Shown: positions 1-10,011, counted from the first letter of the stretch. The stretch is DNA of 64,000 bases from Ktedonobacter sp. SOSP1-85 (GCF_016587415.1 NZ_BNJI01000002.1:930001-994000); one strand, 5' to 3'. Program-made: numbers and translations. The notes: generated by a model from the letters alone, not told the origin.

Positions 1-386
1 GCGACTGGCTGCTGTGCCTCACTCATTGGCCTGAAATATGGCCGTTCTTGCCCTGGCAGGCCGGGCTGAGCTTTGCTCGATTGAGAGAGTGCAACAAGAG
101 CCATAATTTCAGCACAAGCCAGCCTGAACCAGAGTATCCATGCCGCCAGGAGCAGAATTGATTGGAGGAATAGACAGAAGGCAGGCAACAGCAGTGTTGC
201 CTGCGGGTGGGACCATAAGCTACTCCACTGCGCACAGACGCGTGTGAACTGTACCCAGGCTGTTGGGGGCCAGCCTTCCAGGCAGAGAATGAGTACCGCT
301 GTCACCCCGATGGGGAGGCAGCGATACACAAGTTGTTTTTGTCGTGGCGTGTATGTTGGTTTTGACCTGCTCTGTGATGCCTGCAT
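1..386 (-). CDS. Membrane protein of the T4SS-like operon, N-terminal part (runs off left edge)
   Basis: An open frame starts at ATG 384-386 and continues past the left edge, so only the first ~128 residues are visible. A GAGGA ribosome site lies 6 bases upstream, and the VirB4 stop is 8 bases upstream, so it is the next gene of the operon. The protein begins with a basic stretch (MQASQSRSKP), then has two or three hydrophobic segments at about residues 23-45 and 65-105, then a polar, Pro/Gln-rich stretch. An N-terminal membrane anchor directly after VirB4 would suit a VirD4/TraG coupling protein, but no ATPase motif lies inside the window, so that is only a guess. The frame is coherent and free of stops. 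Confidence 0.7.
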   Translation of the reverse strand, partial: MQASQSRSKPTYTPRQKQLVYRCLPIGVTAVLILCLEGWPPTAWVQFTRVCAQWSSLWSHPQATLLLPAFCLFLQSILLLAAWILWFRLACAEIMALVALSQSSKAQPGLPGQERPYFRPMSEAQQPV

Positions 387-394
387 ATGATTCC

Positions 395-3094
395 TCAGTC
401 CCTACGACTCTGGTCAATAGGCGTAAGCGATCCCTGCACTACTGTCTGCCCATTTGGCGGCCTGCGCCCATTTTTCTGCGGGGCATGCCCATTCGCGAGG
501 TATTCTAGCTGTTCAATGCTATCTTCGATGTTGGCTGCATGAGCCGTGCTTGCCTGCAGAGTTGTGTTCGCCATTTCGGCCTCTTTGGGAGAGGCCACAA
601 CCTCCATAGGTGTCCAGTTTTTGGTGGCGAAAAGTCCCTCGCCACGCCTGGCCGCCAGCAGGAAATTGCGCTGTCCTCGACTCAAACGGAAGGTGCGTAC
701 CACCGATTCTATGGTTGAAGAATCCTGCTTCATCAAGAACTTCATGGTTGCCATGGCTAGAATCGTCCTGCCCTCTTCCGTGCCCAGGAAGTCGTCGGAG
801 TTCTGGGTTGTACACCAGAGGCCGCCACCATACTTACGAATTCTCCTGGCAAACTCCGCGAGGAACTTCGCGCCTTGCGGGAACTGCATGAGTAGCCAGG
901 CCTCGTCGATCAAGATAATGGTATTGCGATCCATCGTTCCTTCGCGAGCCTGGCGCATCTTGGTCCAGAGGAACTCAGTGATGAGAAAGAGGCCAATGGG
1001 TTTCAGCGTATCATTTAACTCGCGAATATTGAAGTCGACAAAGCGATTATCCAGAATGATGCGTGTACGAGCCGGGAAGAGGTGCAAATAACGCTCTAAA
1101 CGCTCGCTCAGGCCGAAGGTATCCTCGCCCACTCCGAAGCGCTGATCTCCACGTGAGGCGCTGGACATGATTACAAAGAACTCCTGCATATTGGGTGGAG
1201 TCCGATGATGGGTCGCGCTATCCATGGTGATGCCCCGGTTCTCATAGGTTTTGGTCAAGCACCTATAGAGGAAGGCTTTCTCTTTCTGGGTCAGCATACC
1301 GCTATCGGAGAGCAGTAGCTCAAGGAGACTGACCAGGTTGATTAACTTCTCGCGGAAGAAATTGGCCTCATCGTCTTGCTCCTCCTGTTCGGTCTGGCCT
1401 GGGCGCTCGATAGCGCTATACAGATCAAAAGGATTGAGTTGTAACGACTCGGAGGAGAGGCGTACATATTGCCCTTTGACCTGGTTGCAGAGATTGTTAT
1501 ATTCGGCTTCAGGGTCGATGACATAGACATTGCTCGTTGGGAGCAGGCGGCATGCGACTGTCTTGAGGAAGAAGCTTTTGCCGGCGCCAGACTTGGCGAA
1601 GACCACCATATTGGCGTTCTCCAACTCCTGGCTATTAAAGGGATTGAGAATGATCAGGCTTCCATTGGGGTGAATGCCGAACATGACTCCTGTGTCCATG
1701 CTGATATCGCTACCAGTAAAGGGATAGAAAGTCGCGGCAGAGCCTGTGCCAAAGAGACGCGCGCGCCCGAGTTGATTATCGCCATCAGGGAGGCAGCTTA
1801 AGAGTCCGGCGTGATGCTGCCAGTGGGCGGGCAGGGCTCTAAAATCAAGGCTGCGGATAGCCGAGATGAGGCGATTATTGCGCTCGCTCAATTCGCGACG
1901 GGTGCGCGCGCGTACCTGTACGAAAAGCGACATGGTAAAGATGCGCTCATCCCCGCGTGCCAGTTTTTCGCGCAGGGCCTCAATATCATTAAGCGCGATA
2001 GCGTCTGTGGGATCGGCGGATCTGCCCTGGCGCTGCGAGGCCAGAATCGAGCCACGGAACTCCGTCGCCTTCTTGCCCAGGCGCGCCGTGACCTGCTGAG
2101 GCGAGAGGGGCGAGATATGAATGCTAAAATCGACATGTGGCTCATCGACCTGGATGATAGCATCAAGCCAGCCGGGATAGACACTACGCGGGTAATTGAC
2201 AAAAGCCAGGGTGCGCACAAACTCGTGCCCCATCTCACCCGCGATGCGCACATACCAGGGAAAGACCTCGATGCTACTGGGCGCGATAAGCTCAGGAATA
2301 CTTACAAAATCAGGCGTTTTCTGTTTGGCCTTTTTCTCGCGCTTCTTTCCCTTTTTACCCTTCTTGCCGCGTTGTTCTTCCTCCCTGGAGGCCTCTTCGT
2401 TTAACTCCTCAAGCGAATATGTCCCTGGATTGAATGGCGTCTGTTCGCGCGCTGAGCCCATCAGGTTATTTGCCCCGTTCACCAGGTTATCGCTCATGGG
2501 GAACTGGCGGGCCTCTTCTGAGAGAAGGCACTGCTGGTAGAGCTCGATAATCTCTTTATCGTTCAAGCGACGCCCAGAGAGTCCCAGGCGCTCTAACTGG
2601 CGTAAGAGTTCTTCTGAGCGTAATTTGAGCTGTGTCTGGGCGTTGACCAGGGCTTCGGCCTGGTTTCTGGTTATGGTGGCGTCCGCGGGAATAATAATAT
2701 AGAAGTTGCGCTTCACCAGAGCGCGTTTAGATGCCAACTGGCGCACGAAGTGGGCGTGATCATGCATGACGTCCGCGAGGTCGCCCTGGGTGTCTTCCAG
2801 TCCTCGCAGATAATTGTCGAGTTGATGTGGCAGATTTTTGATAAGGATCTGAATAGGAAATGACAACCCATTGAGAAAGCTTTTAAAGCCCTCAATCAGT
2901 GCATCCTGATCTTCTTCAGACATAAGCGAAAAATTGACGGTTTGGATCTTGAGAATGGAACGGTACTCACGGACCTTCCTGCCGAAGCTTAAACACGCCA
3001 CATCGCCCGCAGCTTCACGCAGTCGCACGAATGTCTTGATCACATTGCCGGTTCCACTTATCATCTGGCTAGGTGTCTGCGGGACCGTTAGCAT
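395..3094 (-). CDS. virB4: VirB4-family conjugation/secretion ATPase
   Basis: This is the cytoplasmic motor ATPase of a type IV secretion apparatus. The 899-residue protein has a Walker A motif (AKSGAGKS) near residue 500, followed by VIDPEAEY, and a Walker B motif (IILIDEAW) near residue 726, followed by the TQN motif typical of VirB4/TraC ATPases. The N-terminal half is the family's less conserved membrane-associated domain, with a Lys-rich insertion (KKGKKGKKREKK) near residue 245. The start has AAGGAG 8 bases upstream. It lies 17 bases after the PrgI-like gene, the usual PrgI-VirB4 order of Gram-positive-type systems. Family membership is firm; the transported substrate is unknown. Confidence 0.93.
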   Translation of the reverse strand: MLTVPQTPSQMISGTGNVIKTFVRLREAAGDVACLSFGRKVREYRSILKIQTVNFSLMSEEDQDALIEGFKSFLNGLSFPIQILIKNLPHQLDNYLRGLEDTQGDLADVMHDHAHFVRQLASKRALVKRNFYIIIPADATITRNQAEALVNAQTQLKLRSEELLRQLERLGLSGRRLNDKEIIELYQQCLLSEEARQFPMSDNLVNGANNLMGSAREQTPFNPGTYSLEELNEEASREEEQRGKKGKKGKKREKKAKQKTPDFVSIPELIAPSSIEVFPWYVRIAGEMGHEFVRTLAFVNYPRSVYPGWLDAIIQVDEPHVDFSIHISPLSPQQVTARLGKKATEFRGSILASQRQGRSADPTDAIALNDIEALREKLARGDERIFTMSLFVQVRARTRRELSERNNRLISAIRSLDFRALPAHWQHHAGLLSCLPDGDNQLGRARLFGTGSAATFYPFTGSDISMDTGVMFGIHPNGSLIILNPFNSQELENANMVVFAKSGAGKSFFLKTVACRLLPTSNVYVIDPEAEYNNLCNQVKGQYVRLSSESLQLNPFDLYSAIERPGQTEQEEQDDEANFFREKLINLVSLLELLLSDSGMLTQKEKAFLYRCLTKTYENRGITMDSATHHRTPPNMQEFFVIMSSASRGDQRFGVGEDTFGLSERLERYLHLFPARTRIILDNRFVDFNIRELNDTLKPIGLFLITEFLWTKMRQAREGTMDRNTIILIDEAWLLMQFPQGAKFLAEFARRIRKYGGGLWCTTQNSDDFLGTEEGRTILAMATMKFLMKQDSSTIESVVRTFRLSRGQRNFLLAARRGEGLFATKNWTPMEVVASPKEAEMANTTLQASTAHAANIEDSIEQLEYLANGHAPQKNGRRPPNGQTVVQGSLTPIDQSRRD

Positions 3095-3111
3095 AATAGG
3101 AACTCCTTGCG

Positions 3112-3507
3112 CTATTCGAGAAGATCTTCTTCTTCGTTTATTTGCTGCTTCGTCTTTTTCTGTGCCTCCGCCAACGCGGGGTTCTCCCTGGTATCATCAT
3201 CCTCTAGAGGTTTATAGATAAAAACCCTGGGCATACCGATATAGAGGAGCCAGCACATGGCCCACTCCTCCAGCGGACGTTCCGCGATAGGGACCATCGC
3301 GATCACAAGCGCCAGCAGGGCTGGAATGCAAGCGATAATGACGCTTGCCACCCCCCACCAGGCACCAGGCAGCAGGGGAGAGATACTCCCCCAGAGGGAG
3401 TATCCACCCACGATGCCACATACGATGATGAGCAGCTCGCGCCCGGTTCGTCCAAATATCACCTTTGGCTGCTCATTGAGAAATGTTGGTATCTCCTCTT
3501 TCTGCAT
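3112..3507 (-). CDS. PrgI/VirB3-like T4SS membrane protein
   Basis: A 131-residue protein with a short polar N-terminus (QKEEIPTFLNEQPKVIFGRT), two adjacent hydrophobic segments at about residues 24-45 and 50-72, and an acidic tail. The lead-in before the first helix, the paired helices and the position directly upstream of virB4 match the PrgI family, the counterpart of VirB3, which sits in the inner membrane and contacts VirB4. The tail ends in a charged EEEDLLE. The gene is tightly spaced (17-18 bases) to both neighbours. No odd features were seen. Confidence 0.85.
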   Translation of the reverse strand: MQKEEIPTFLNEQPKVIFGRTGRELLIIVCGIVGGYSLWGSISPLLPGAWWGVASVIIACIPALLALVIAMVPIAERPLEEWAMCWLLYIGMPRVFIYKPLEDDDTRENPALAEAQKKTKQQINEEEDLLE

Positions 3508-3525
3508 CAGTAAACTCCAATGCGA

Positions 3526-3915
3526 TTACTTTTGGAAGGCGTTTTGGAGAAGGGTGGAGAGGCCAGCTCCTAGCAAGATGATGATCAGGCCAATAACCGC
3601 CGCCGTCAAGGCCATATTGGACATAGCCACGCGCCTATCGCTACCAAAGGAAAGTATGCGCATAATGCCCGCGCCTATTATACCGATCAGGAAGATCGTA
3701 AAGCCAAGTACATAGACAAGGCTTCTAATACTATTCGCAAAATTTACAATATCCTTATAAGGATCACCAGTTGATTTAGGATCTCCAGGTGTTGGAGGGG
3801 GTGCCAGGTGCTGGAGGGCCGAAGAAATATTATTGAATACAGGAATAATCCCATGCACCTGATTCAAAACCAGGTGTGGATCAATCATCAGCTGTGCGAT
3901 GTGAAGCAAGAACAT
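3526..3915 (-). CDS. Small two-helix membrane protein, VirB2/TrbC-like pilin candidate
   Basis: A 129-residue protein with an amphipathic N-terminal third, a Pro-rich linker (PPPTPGDPK, about residues 39-47) and two strong hydrophobic helices at about 66-86 and 98-122, separated by a short basic loop (GSDRRVAMS). This helix-basic loop-helix layout with a small size is that of VirB2/TrbC pilins, and the place between the cell-wall hydrolase and PrgI fits. No signal-peptidase site is obvious, so it may instead be a structural membrane component. The start is ATG 3913-3915 with only a weak GAG-type ribosome site. Confidence 0.65.
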   Translation of the reverse strand: MFLLHIAQLMIDPHLVLNQVHGIIPVFNNISSALQHLAPPPTPGDPKSTGDPYKDIVNFANSIRSLVYVLGFTIFLIGIIGAGIMRILSFGSDRRVAMSNMALTAAVIGLIIILLGAGLSTLLQNAFQK

Positions 3916-3961
3916 AAGCTCGTCGTCCCTTTCTCTTTGATGAGTAATACCCTACCGTTGC

Positions 3962-4026
3962 ATCTTAACTTCTATATAGGCAAAAATCAATCTACCAGCG
4001 CATATTAGCCATATAGAAGCTAAGAT
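3962..4026. repeat. Imperfect inverted repeat downstream of the cell-wall hydrolase gene
   Basis: Arms at 3962-3980 and 4009-4026 pair with few mismatches (core CTTCTATAT / ATATAGAAG). It sits in the 164-base AT-rich gap between the hydrolase stop and the pilin-like gene, so it could attenuate or protect the operon transcript. Confidence 0.5.
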
Positions 4027-4079
4027 TCTATGAAATACGTAACAAATTACGAGAATTTGTGGATTGTTGCGTCCCTTTC

Positions 4080-5729
4080 TCACGCCTCCCCGTTGGGCAT
4101 AAACTTTCTATAGGCACCACTGGTATAAGTTGCCCAGGGATGAAAGCTTGTGCCCTTGCTACTGATGCGATAAGCCTGCTCAAACGAGCATTTAGGGTCA
4201 AAGGCACACGCATCGCTTACTTCGCTGTGCCAATAATTGTTGATCTGCATGATGCCTCTATCTAAGGTATGGTGGGTATCAGTATTCCTTAGACAGGCCT
4301 TGGGATTGAGGCTACTCTCGGCATGTGCGATTGCTACAACCACCAGGAGCGAATGCCCGGTAAAGCCCGCCTGCGCGGCAAGAGCACGTGCTTGCGCATC
4401 CGAGAGCGGTGGTGCGTTTTTGTCGCATTTTGCACCTCCCGGCGATCCCGCCGGGATGTCGGGAGAAACGATCGCAGTTGCGTCGCGCCCGCCATGTAGG
4501 CTGTATGGGCCAACTTGCGAAACCTTATTGCTGTAGTTCCCTTCAATACTAATGACTTTACCGTCTGGCTCCACCTCGACAATAATTCCGACATGACCAT
4601 GCGGACCCTCGCCGGTGCTAAAGATAATAGCATCCCCTGGCTGTGGGTTCGACAGTCCTTGATGAAGGGTGCCATGTTTCCTTCCATAATCCATGAAATC
4701 AGGAACATAGGCTGTGCTATAGTCGATACTGGCCTGTCGCCAGGTCCAGGTTGCGAAAAGGGCACACCATTCCTCACAGGGGCCGTAGTGGTTGCAATTA
4801 TTTCCCCACTCTTTATCGCCAAGCCGCGAACGCGCTGCCGCTACGATTTTAGCGCGAATATCAGAACCATCACTCGATGCATGGAAGGGATCTCCCCACT
4901 TCTGACTCAGGGCCTGGTTATGGATAAAGCCCTCAATTGTAAATGAACTCCATCCAGACTGCATCAGGCCAGAAGAGTTGATTGACCAGCGCATAAAGGT
5001 GAGATGGTCAGCCGCGTTTTTAGTATAGTTGTTGGGGGCATTGGCCTGGACCATATATACATAGCCGTTTTTTCCGCCCTGGGGGGGATCGACGCCAGCG
5101 ACCATGGCGATATGCCCGGCGGGATTGGGACCTGCGAGCACCACCAGGTCACCAGGAGACGGCATACCCGTGCCATTCGGGATGTAATTCCAGCCACGGC
5201 TTTCATAGGGTGCGCGATTTGTCCAGTATTCGTGCGCTGTCCCCTGGGATGGAAGGTCGACGCCTGCCACCAGGAACGTTGTATGGATAAAGTAGGCGCA
5301 CTGCATGGGATCGAAGTCCGGCTCGTCCGGTATTGAACCTCCACCTTGCTGCTTCAACTTGTTTATCACGACCTGCATTACCGGGTTGCTGCGGTCAATG
5401 ACATTGAGGCTGCCCTTTGAGTTCTCTTTCAAGACACGCTCAATGGCGACACCCACCAGGACCGCGTTCTTAGAATTGATCATCTGCATAAGGTCGCCAT
5501 CGAGCGTGTCGCTAGAGGTTGCGGGTGGGTTCATTTCGCTGTCATAGGCAGTCTTCATATTGGCTGTCCACCAACCTCCAATGCCCCCCAGGAGGAAGAT
5601 GCCTCCCACGAGGAATGCGAACATGTGCAGGCCCAGCGTGGTTACAACGCCTCCAAGGGAGCCTAGTATGCCGCCACCCCCACCCAGGCTCCTCAGTCCC
5701 AGGGCACTACTGCCTCTACTGTTACTCAT
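4080..5729 (-). CDS. Cell-wall hydrolase with two CHAP-like domains and a lytic transglycosylase domain (VirB1-like)
   Basis: This enzyme would open peptidoglycan for assembly of the secretion channel. The 549-residue protein has a Gly-rich N-terminus, one membrane helix at about residues 32-52, a first Cys/His domain (CAYFIHTTF ... GHIAMVAGV), a second clearer CHAP domain (CALFATWTW ... GHVGIIVEV) and a C-terminal soluble lytic transglycosylase-like domain with the catalytic Glu in AIAHAESSLNP and the motif RGIMQIN. CHAP plus SLT in one membrane-anchored protein is typical of Gram-positive conjugation systems (VirB1/CwlT type). Two CHAP-like modules in tandem is unusual. AGGAAGG precedes the start, 24 bases after the preceding gene. 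Confidence 0.88.
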   Translation of the reverse strand: MSNSRGSSALGLRSLGGGGGILGSLGGVVTTLGLHMFAFLVGGIFLLGGIGGWWTANMKTAYDSEMNPPATSSDTLDGDLMQMINSKNAVLVGVAIERVLKENSKGSLNVIDRSNPVMQVVINKLKQQGGGSIPDEPDFDPMQCAYFIHTTFLVAGVDLPSQGTAHEYWTNRAPYESRGWNYIPNGTGMPSPGDLVVLAGPNPAGHIAMVAGVDPPQGGKNGYVYMVQANAPNNYTKNAADHLTFMRWSINSSGLMQSGWSSFTIEGFIHNQALSQKWGDPFHASSDGSDIRAKIVAAARSRLGDKEWGNNCNHYGPCEEWCALFATWTWRQASIDYSTAYVPDFMDYGRKHGTLHQGLSNPQPGDAIIFSTGEGPHGHVGIIVEVEPDGKVISIEGNYSNKVSQVGPYSLHGGRDATAIVSPDIPAGSPGGAKCDKNAPPLSDAQARALAAQAGFTGHSLLVVVAIAHAESSLNPKACLRNTDTHHTLDRGIMQINNYWHSEVSDACAFDPKCSFEQAYRISSKGTSFHPWATYTSGAYRKFMPNGEA

Positions 5730-5753
5730 AGGTTCCTTCCTCTTGTTCCCTTT

Positions 5754-7667
5754 CTAACGAGCTGCCGCAGCGATGGATACCGCGCTAGACGCCACCTGGG
5801 TGATCATCTGAAACTGTGTAATTTGCATTGAGATGGTTGTTCCAACGGCATATCCCATCATTTGCCCGGTTGCCGTCAGGGTGCGCATTGGGGCATTTCC
5901 TATGAGCGAGGGAATACGCGCAACGAACCAGAGGCACGCGATACGCATAATGTCTCCCAGCGTTCCGTCCGACAGGTTGCCTATGGGATGCTGTGGATCG
6001 CCGCCCACAAAGGCCAGCATATTTCCCAATAAGACCTGAATTACAATTAAGGCCACCACCATCAGAAATTGCACCATGACAGTCGAGATAAAGCCGTGAA
6101 GCCATAGGCGTGCCACGGGCTGTCCTACCTTGCCGGGTAAGGCCCAGCAGGCGATGCCAAGAGGGGCAGTGATGATATACAGGTTAATAAAGAAGAGGCG
6201 AATGATCATCTGGCCCAGGAACATCAAGGCCAGGATTTTTGCCATCATTTGCGTGAAATCGCCCAATTTCTGTAGATTATCAAAGAGGTGCGTGAAGTCT
6301 AGTTTATCAGGTACAAGCTGAAAGGCAGTACCAGTGGCATCATTCTCACACGAGTAAATGATCGCGTCTCCCTGGTAATCGCCTCCCTCCATGCCGATAC
6401 CAACTCCTCCCCCCTGGAAGAGGAGACTCATGTTGCTTTCAAGCGTGTTAGATTGGTCTCGCCATGTATTATCCTCCACAGAGTAGTCGTGACTCCCAAG
6501 TTCATCCATTTTCTTTTTGTCTTTGGCCCAGTCTACAAACCATTTCGTGTGATTGTCGCCGAAGTAGTCAAAATCTTTCAGTAGATCGGGCGCCATTTTT
6601 TTAAGCTCATTTTTATCGGCGTCCGATATCGTGGTTGAGTGCATTAGGAAGTTGTTAGCGCGGTCTCTGACAGTGGTGTAGACAGGAATATCCTGGGTTT
6701 TGGCGCTTGTGCCAAAGACGGTTTTACGCCTGTCCGTGTCATAATTGATTCTGCCGAGCGTGCAGTGCATATCTGGATTAAATTGCGTCAAATCCTTGGC
6801 AGTTGAGGTCTGTAAACCAGGGGGGACTGGCCACTTCTTCGCCGCATCTTGCCAATTGGGCATGGGCATCTTTTCATATTGCTGCTCTGTCTGTGAATCC
6901 GAACCCATATTATCGAAAAATACATGTAAAATGAGATCTTTCCTGTCGCCAGCGCCAAAGCCAGAGGCCGAGCGATGAATATTTGGATTAGTTTGTGCAA
7001 ATGTATAGATGCCTTCGGTCATATTATTGTTAAGCCCAATCATCATGGTCATAAATACCAGGCTGATGTGTGCCACGATGATCGCCAGCAATACTCCAGG
7101 TAAGTTTTCAATTGCGCTGGAATAGCGAAAGACGCTGCCTGCGAAGATCAATTTCAGCCCATTGAGTGCGATAACGAGTGCGAGCAGCATATCTACAAGA
7201 GCGAGCATCAATTGCCAGAGTGCTCTGACACTATCGTTATCGATGGTGATATCGGCTGGCGTGAGAAAGAAGAGGGCGTTCCCTTTCGAGATAGGATTCT
7301 GGATCTTGTTATCGCCTGTGTAGGTCCCAGGGTTTCCATTTCCCTCCAGGCAGTTTTTATCATATGGTACGGGGGTACCAGGAACAGGCGTAATGTCACA
7401 GGGATTGGGGCTATCAGACGTGAGATGAGAGGCCTGCTCAAAGGGAGCCGAGATGGTGTTGACTCCCATTATGGTGTCTGGCAAGTGTAGGTGTGGCGTG
7501 GCAGTGGCGATAGTGTACTGGAAAGTAGGGAGCAGCCTGAAAAAGAGCATGCCCATATTCGCCGCTAACACAATACATGCCAGTGCCAGGTACCACCACC
7601 AGCGTTTCTTCTGCTGACCGCGTTTGAGCGGGCTTGTTCTTTTTATCTTTAGCATATGTAAGCTCAT
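5754..7667 (-). CDS. VirB6/TrbL-like polytopic membrane protein, paralogue 1
   Basis: A 637-residue membrane channel component. It has a basic N-terminus, a first helix near residues 24-46, a Cys-containing extracytoplasmic stretch, then a block of helices (LALVDMLLALVIALNG, GVLLAIIVAHISLVFM). A soluble insert of about 200 residues follows, and a second helix block contains APLGIACWALPGK, shared by all three paralogues here. It ends in a small-residue tail (SSAVSIAAAAR). The topology is that of VirB6/TrbL proteins, which line the inner-membrane channel of T4SSs. It is the third of three tandem paralogues, followed 24 bases later by the wall hydrolase. The start is ATG 7665-7667 with a weak ribosome site. 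Confidence 0.82.
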   Translation of the reverse strand: MSLHMLKIKRTSPLKRGQQKKRWWWYLALACIVLAANMGMLFFRLLPTFQYTIATATPHLHLPDTIMGVNTISAPFEQASHLTSDSPNPCDITPVPGTPVPYDKNCLEGNGNPGTYTGDNKIQNPISKGNALFFLTPADITIDNDSVRALWQLMLALVDMLLALVIALNGLKLIFAGSVFRYSSAIENLPGVLLAIIVAHISLVFMTMMIGLNNNMTEGIYTFAQTNPNIHRSASGFGAGDRKDLILHVFFDNMGSDSQTEQQYEKMPMPNWQDAAKKWPVPPGLQTSTAKDLTQFNPDMHCTLGRINYDTDRRKTVFGTSAKTQDIPVYTTVRDRANNFLMHSTTISDADKNELKKMAPDLLKDFDYFGDNHTKWFVDWAKDKKKMDELGSHDYSVEDNTWRDQSNTLESNMSLLFQGGGVGIGMEGGDYQGDAIIYSCENDATGTAFQLVPDKLDFTHLFDNLQKLGDFTQMMAKILALMFLGQMIIRLFFINLYIITAPLGIACWALPGKVGQPVARLWLHGFISTVMVQFLMVVALIVIQVLLGNMLAFVGGDPQHPIGNLSDGTLGDIMRIACLWFVARIPSLIGNAPMRTLTATGQMMGYAVGTTISMQITQFQMITQVASSAVSIAAAAR

Positions 7668-7696
7668 CTTTTTTTCTCAAGCTGACCGACTCAATA

Positions 7697-7792
7697 GTAG
7701 GGTCCAAGCTGGCTTGGACTCCGAGCGTAGCGATCTCCCCACGCTGGGATCGGCCTGCGGGTCGAGCGAGTCCAAGCCAGCTTGGACCCTAC
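7697..7792. repeat. Long hairpin between VirB6-like paralogues (family D, copy 1)
   Basis: Perfect 25-bp arms at 7697-7721 and 7768-7792 (outer part GTAGGGTCCAAGCTGGC) enclose a 46-base centre. A related element with the same outer 11 bases lies at 9874-9976, before the next paralogue. Neither arm is followed by a T-run, so these look more like dispersed palindromic repeats than simple terminators. Confidence 0.8.
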
Positions 7793-7799
7793 AACTGCC

Positions 7800-9826
7800 C
7801 TAACGGGCGAATGAGGCTACGACTCCGACAGCGCTGGTGACTGCTTGCATGACCATTTGCGCGCGTGCTATCTGTCCTTGTACTGTGGTTACAGCCACCT
7901 GTCCCAGCATCTCTCCCGCCATTGACATGATGTGCATGGGAGCATTACCAAAGAGCGAAGGCATGCGCATGACAAACCAGATACAGGCAATGCGCATAAT
8001 CTCGCTCAAAGTGTCGTTTGACAGGTTGCCTATGGGATGATTGGGATCGCTTCCGACAAAGGCCAGCACGTTCCCTAACAAGACCTGAATCGCGATCAGA
8101 GCTACCACCATCAGAAACTGCACCAGGACCGTCGAGAGAAAGCCCTGCAACCAGAGCCGGGTCACCGATTGTCCTATCTTGCCTGGCAAGGCCCAGCAAG
8201 CGATGCCGAGTGGCGCCGTAACGATATACAAGTTAATGAAGAAGAGGCGTACAATCATCATTCCCAACAACATCAAGGCCAGTAGCTTGCTAAATACCGA
8301 TACGCCACTTATGAGATCCTGTAAATTTTTAAAAAGATCCTTGAAGTTCAGGTCATCTGGCACAAGCTGAAAGCTATTTCCTGTCGCATCGTGCTGGCAG
8401 CTATACTCAAGCATGTCGCCTTCGTGCGGCGGTACGCCTTGCAGCAGCTTGTGAATATTGGCGCGTAGCATACCTTCGCCGCCGCGACCATAGCGATCAT
8501 CCCCCAGGCGGTTTTTCTCGGCCTGTGGTATATCCTGACCATATTGATTCCAGGCATCGTCCATCTGTTTATCCCAGGACTCCTGGGATGGAGTCCCTAC
8601 AAAGGCATCGTTATACCAGGCCAGGCGATCACTGCCACTGCTGAACTCTTGCATATCTCTATCGATTCCTGTCAATATACTGTCCAGCGCTGTTTGTACG
8701 CCATCGGGAACCTTTGAACCATCATATTTTTTTAGATCATCGTTGCGTTGTTTAAAAAGATTGTATAAACCACCATTTTGATAGTCGCCATTGGGGCCAA
8801 ATATTTGCAACCTTAAATTGCTATCAAAGTTTGTCCATTCCCAGGTGCAGACCAGGTCCTGAAACTGCTTGATGTCTTGATCTGTCTGAGGCGTTCCCCA
8901 CTGTTTCGCGGCCTCTTGTGGGGTAAGGTTGGGATCCCCATTGAAGCTTGACCCCATTTTTTCATTGTATGAGGGAAAGAGCACGTGCAGGTACAAATCC
9001 TGGGTCTTGCCACCATTTTTAAAGCCCGAGGGCGAGCGATGGATCGCGGGATTGTTCTGTGTAAAGTTATAGATGCCCAGTGTCATTGAATTGCCGAGAC
9101 TGAGCATGGCGAGTATGAAGGCTAAACTGACATGCGCCGCGATAATGGCCAGGAGCACCCCAGGAAGGTTTTCGACCGCCTGCGCATAGCGAAAAGTTGT
9201 TCCCGCCATAAGGACATACAGGCCATTGAGCATAAGCGTAAGCACAAGGAGAATATCTACAATAGCCAGGATCGACCCCCAGAGCAAGTTTATCTGGGGA
9301 TTGGCGATACTGACTTCGTAAGGCGTAAAGAAGAAGAGAAGGCTTCCTTTCGCGATAGGGTTCTGAATTTTAGGATCTGAATTCTGTTGCGTATAGGTAC
9401 TTCTCCCCTTGAGGCCATCCAGACATTGTTGGAGCTGAGTAGTGGACGCTCTACAAGCCTGGGCGAGATCCGCACATTGTGTTGCTGTAGGATCATTTTT
9501 ACAATGCTCCACGATATCTTGCACACATTGGGCATACTGGGTGGCATCCTGTATCCCCCCGCAGGGATCAGCCTGGGTCTGTGTGTCGCTGTATCCTAGT
9601 AGATGCTCAAGGGGGCTGCCAGGGTTGCCAGTCCAGCCAGAGGGGCCTGCTTCCCTTGAAGAGGGGCAGCAGTTGGTAAAGACACTGAATGCGAAGAGAA
9701 GACCAGAAAGCCCAGGATCGTATTTACCACGACTAGCGCAATAATCAGATCAAGGAAATGCCACCATCGCCGCCTCCGTTGCGGCTTCGTGCCAGGCAAG
9801 AGCAATCGTTTTATATTCATAAGCAT
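7800..9826 (-). CDS. VirB6/TrbL-like membrane protein, paralogue 2, frameshifted near the N-terminus
   Basis: The main frame (7800-9524 from a GTG, open further upstream) encodes the two helix blocks, soluble insert and the APLGIACWALPGK motif shared with the paralogues. The expected N-terminus, with basic residues and a first helix (FLDLIIALVVVNTILGF), is in another frame from ATG 9824-9826 and stops at 9596. The two frames join at a run of five C (minus strand; G at 9611-9615). One extra C gives LAAPLEHLLGYS, which aligns with ISAPFEQASHLT of paralogue 1. So either the gene carries a real one-base deletion in a homopolymer or the base call is wrong. If real, the product would lack its first helix. 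Confidence 0.8.
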
Positions 9827-9873
9827 TACTCGTTGTCGTTTTCTCTTTGCATGTTTAGTAGCGCATCCGGCCC

Positions 9874-9976
9874 CTTGTAGGGTCCATGCTGGCATGGACT
9901 GCGAGCGAAGCGACCTCCCTGCGTCAGGGTATCGACCTGCCGGTCTCGGAGTCTATGCCAGCATGGACCCTACAAG
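9874..9976. repeat. Long hairpin between VirB6-like paralogues (family D, copy 2)
   Basis: Arms at 9874-9901 and 9949-9976 pair with one mismatch (core GTAGGGTCCATGCTGGCAT). It lies upstream of paralogue 2 and downstream of paralogue 3 and shares its outer sequence with the hairpin at 7697-7792, but the centres differ. Confidence 0.8.
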
Positions 9977-10011
9977 GTCAGTGCGGTCCCCGGATTTCGT
10001 GAATAGGTCAT

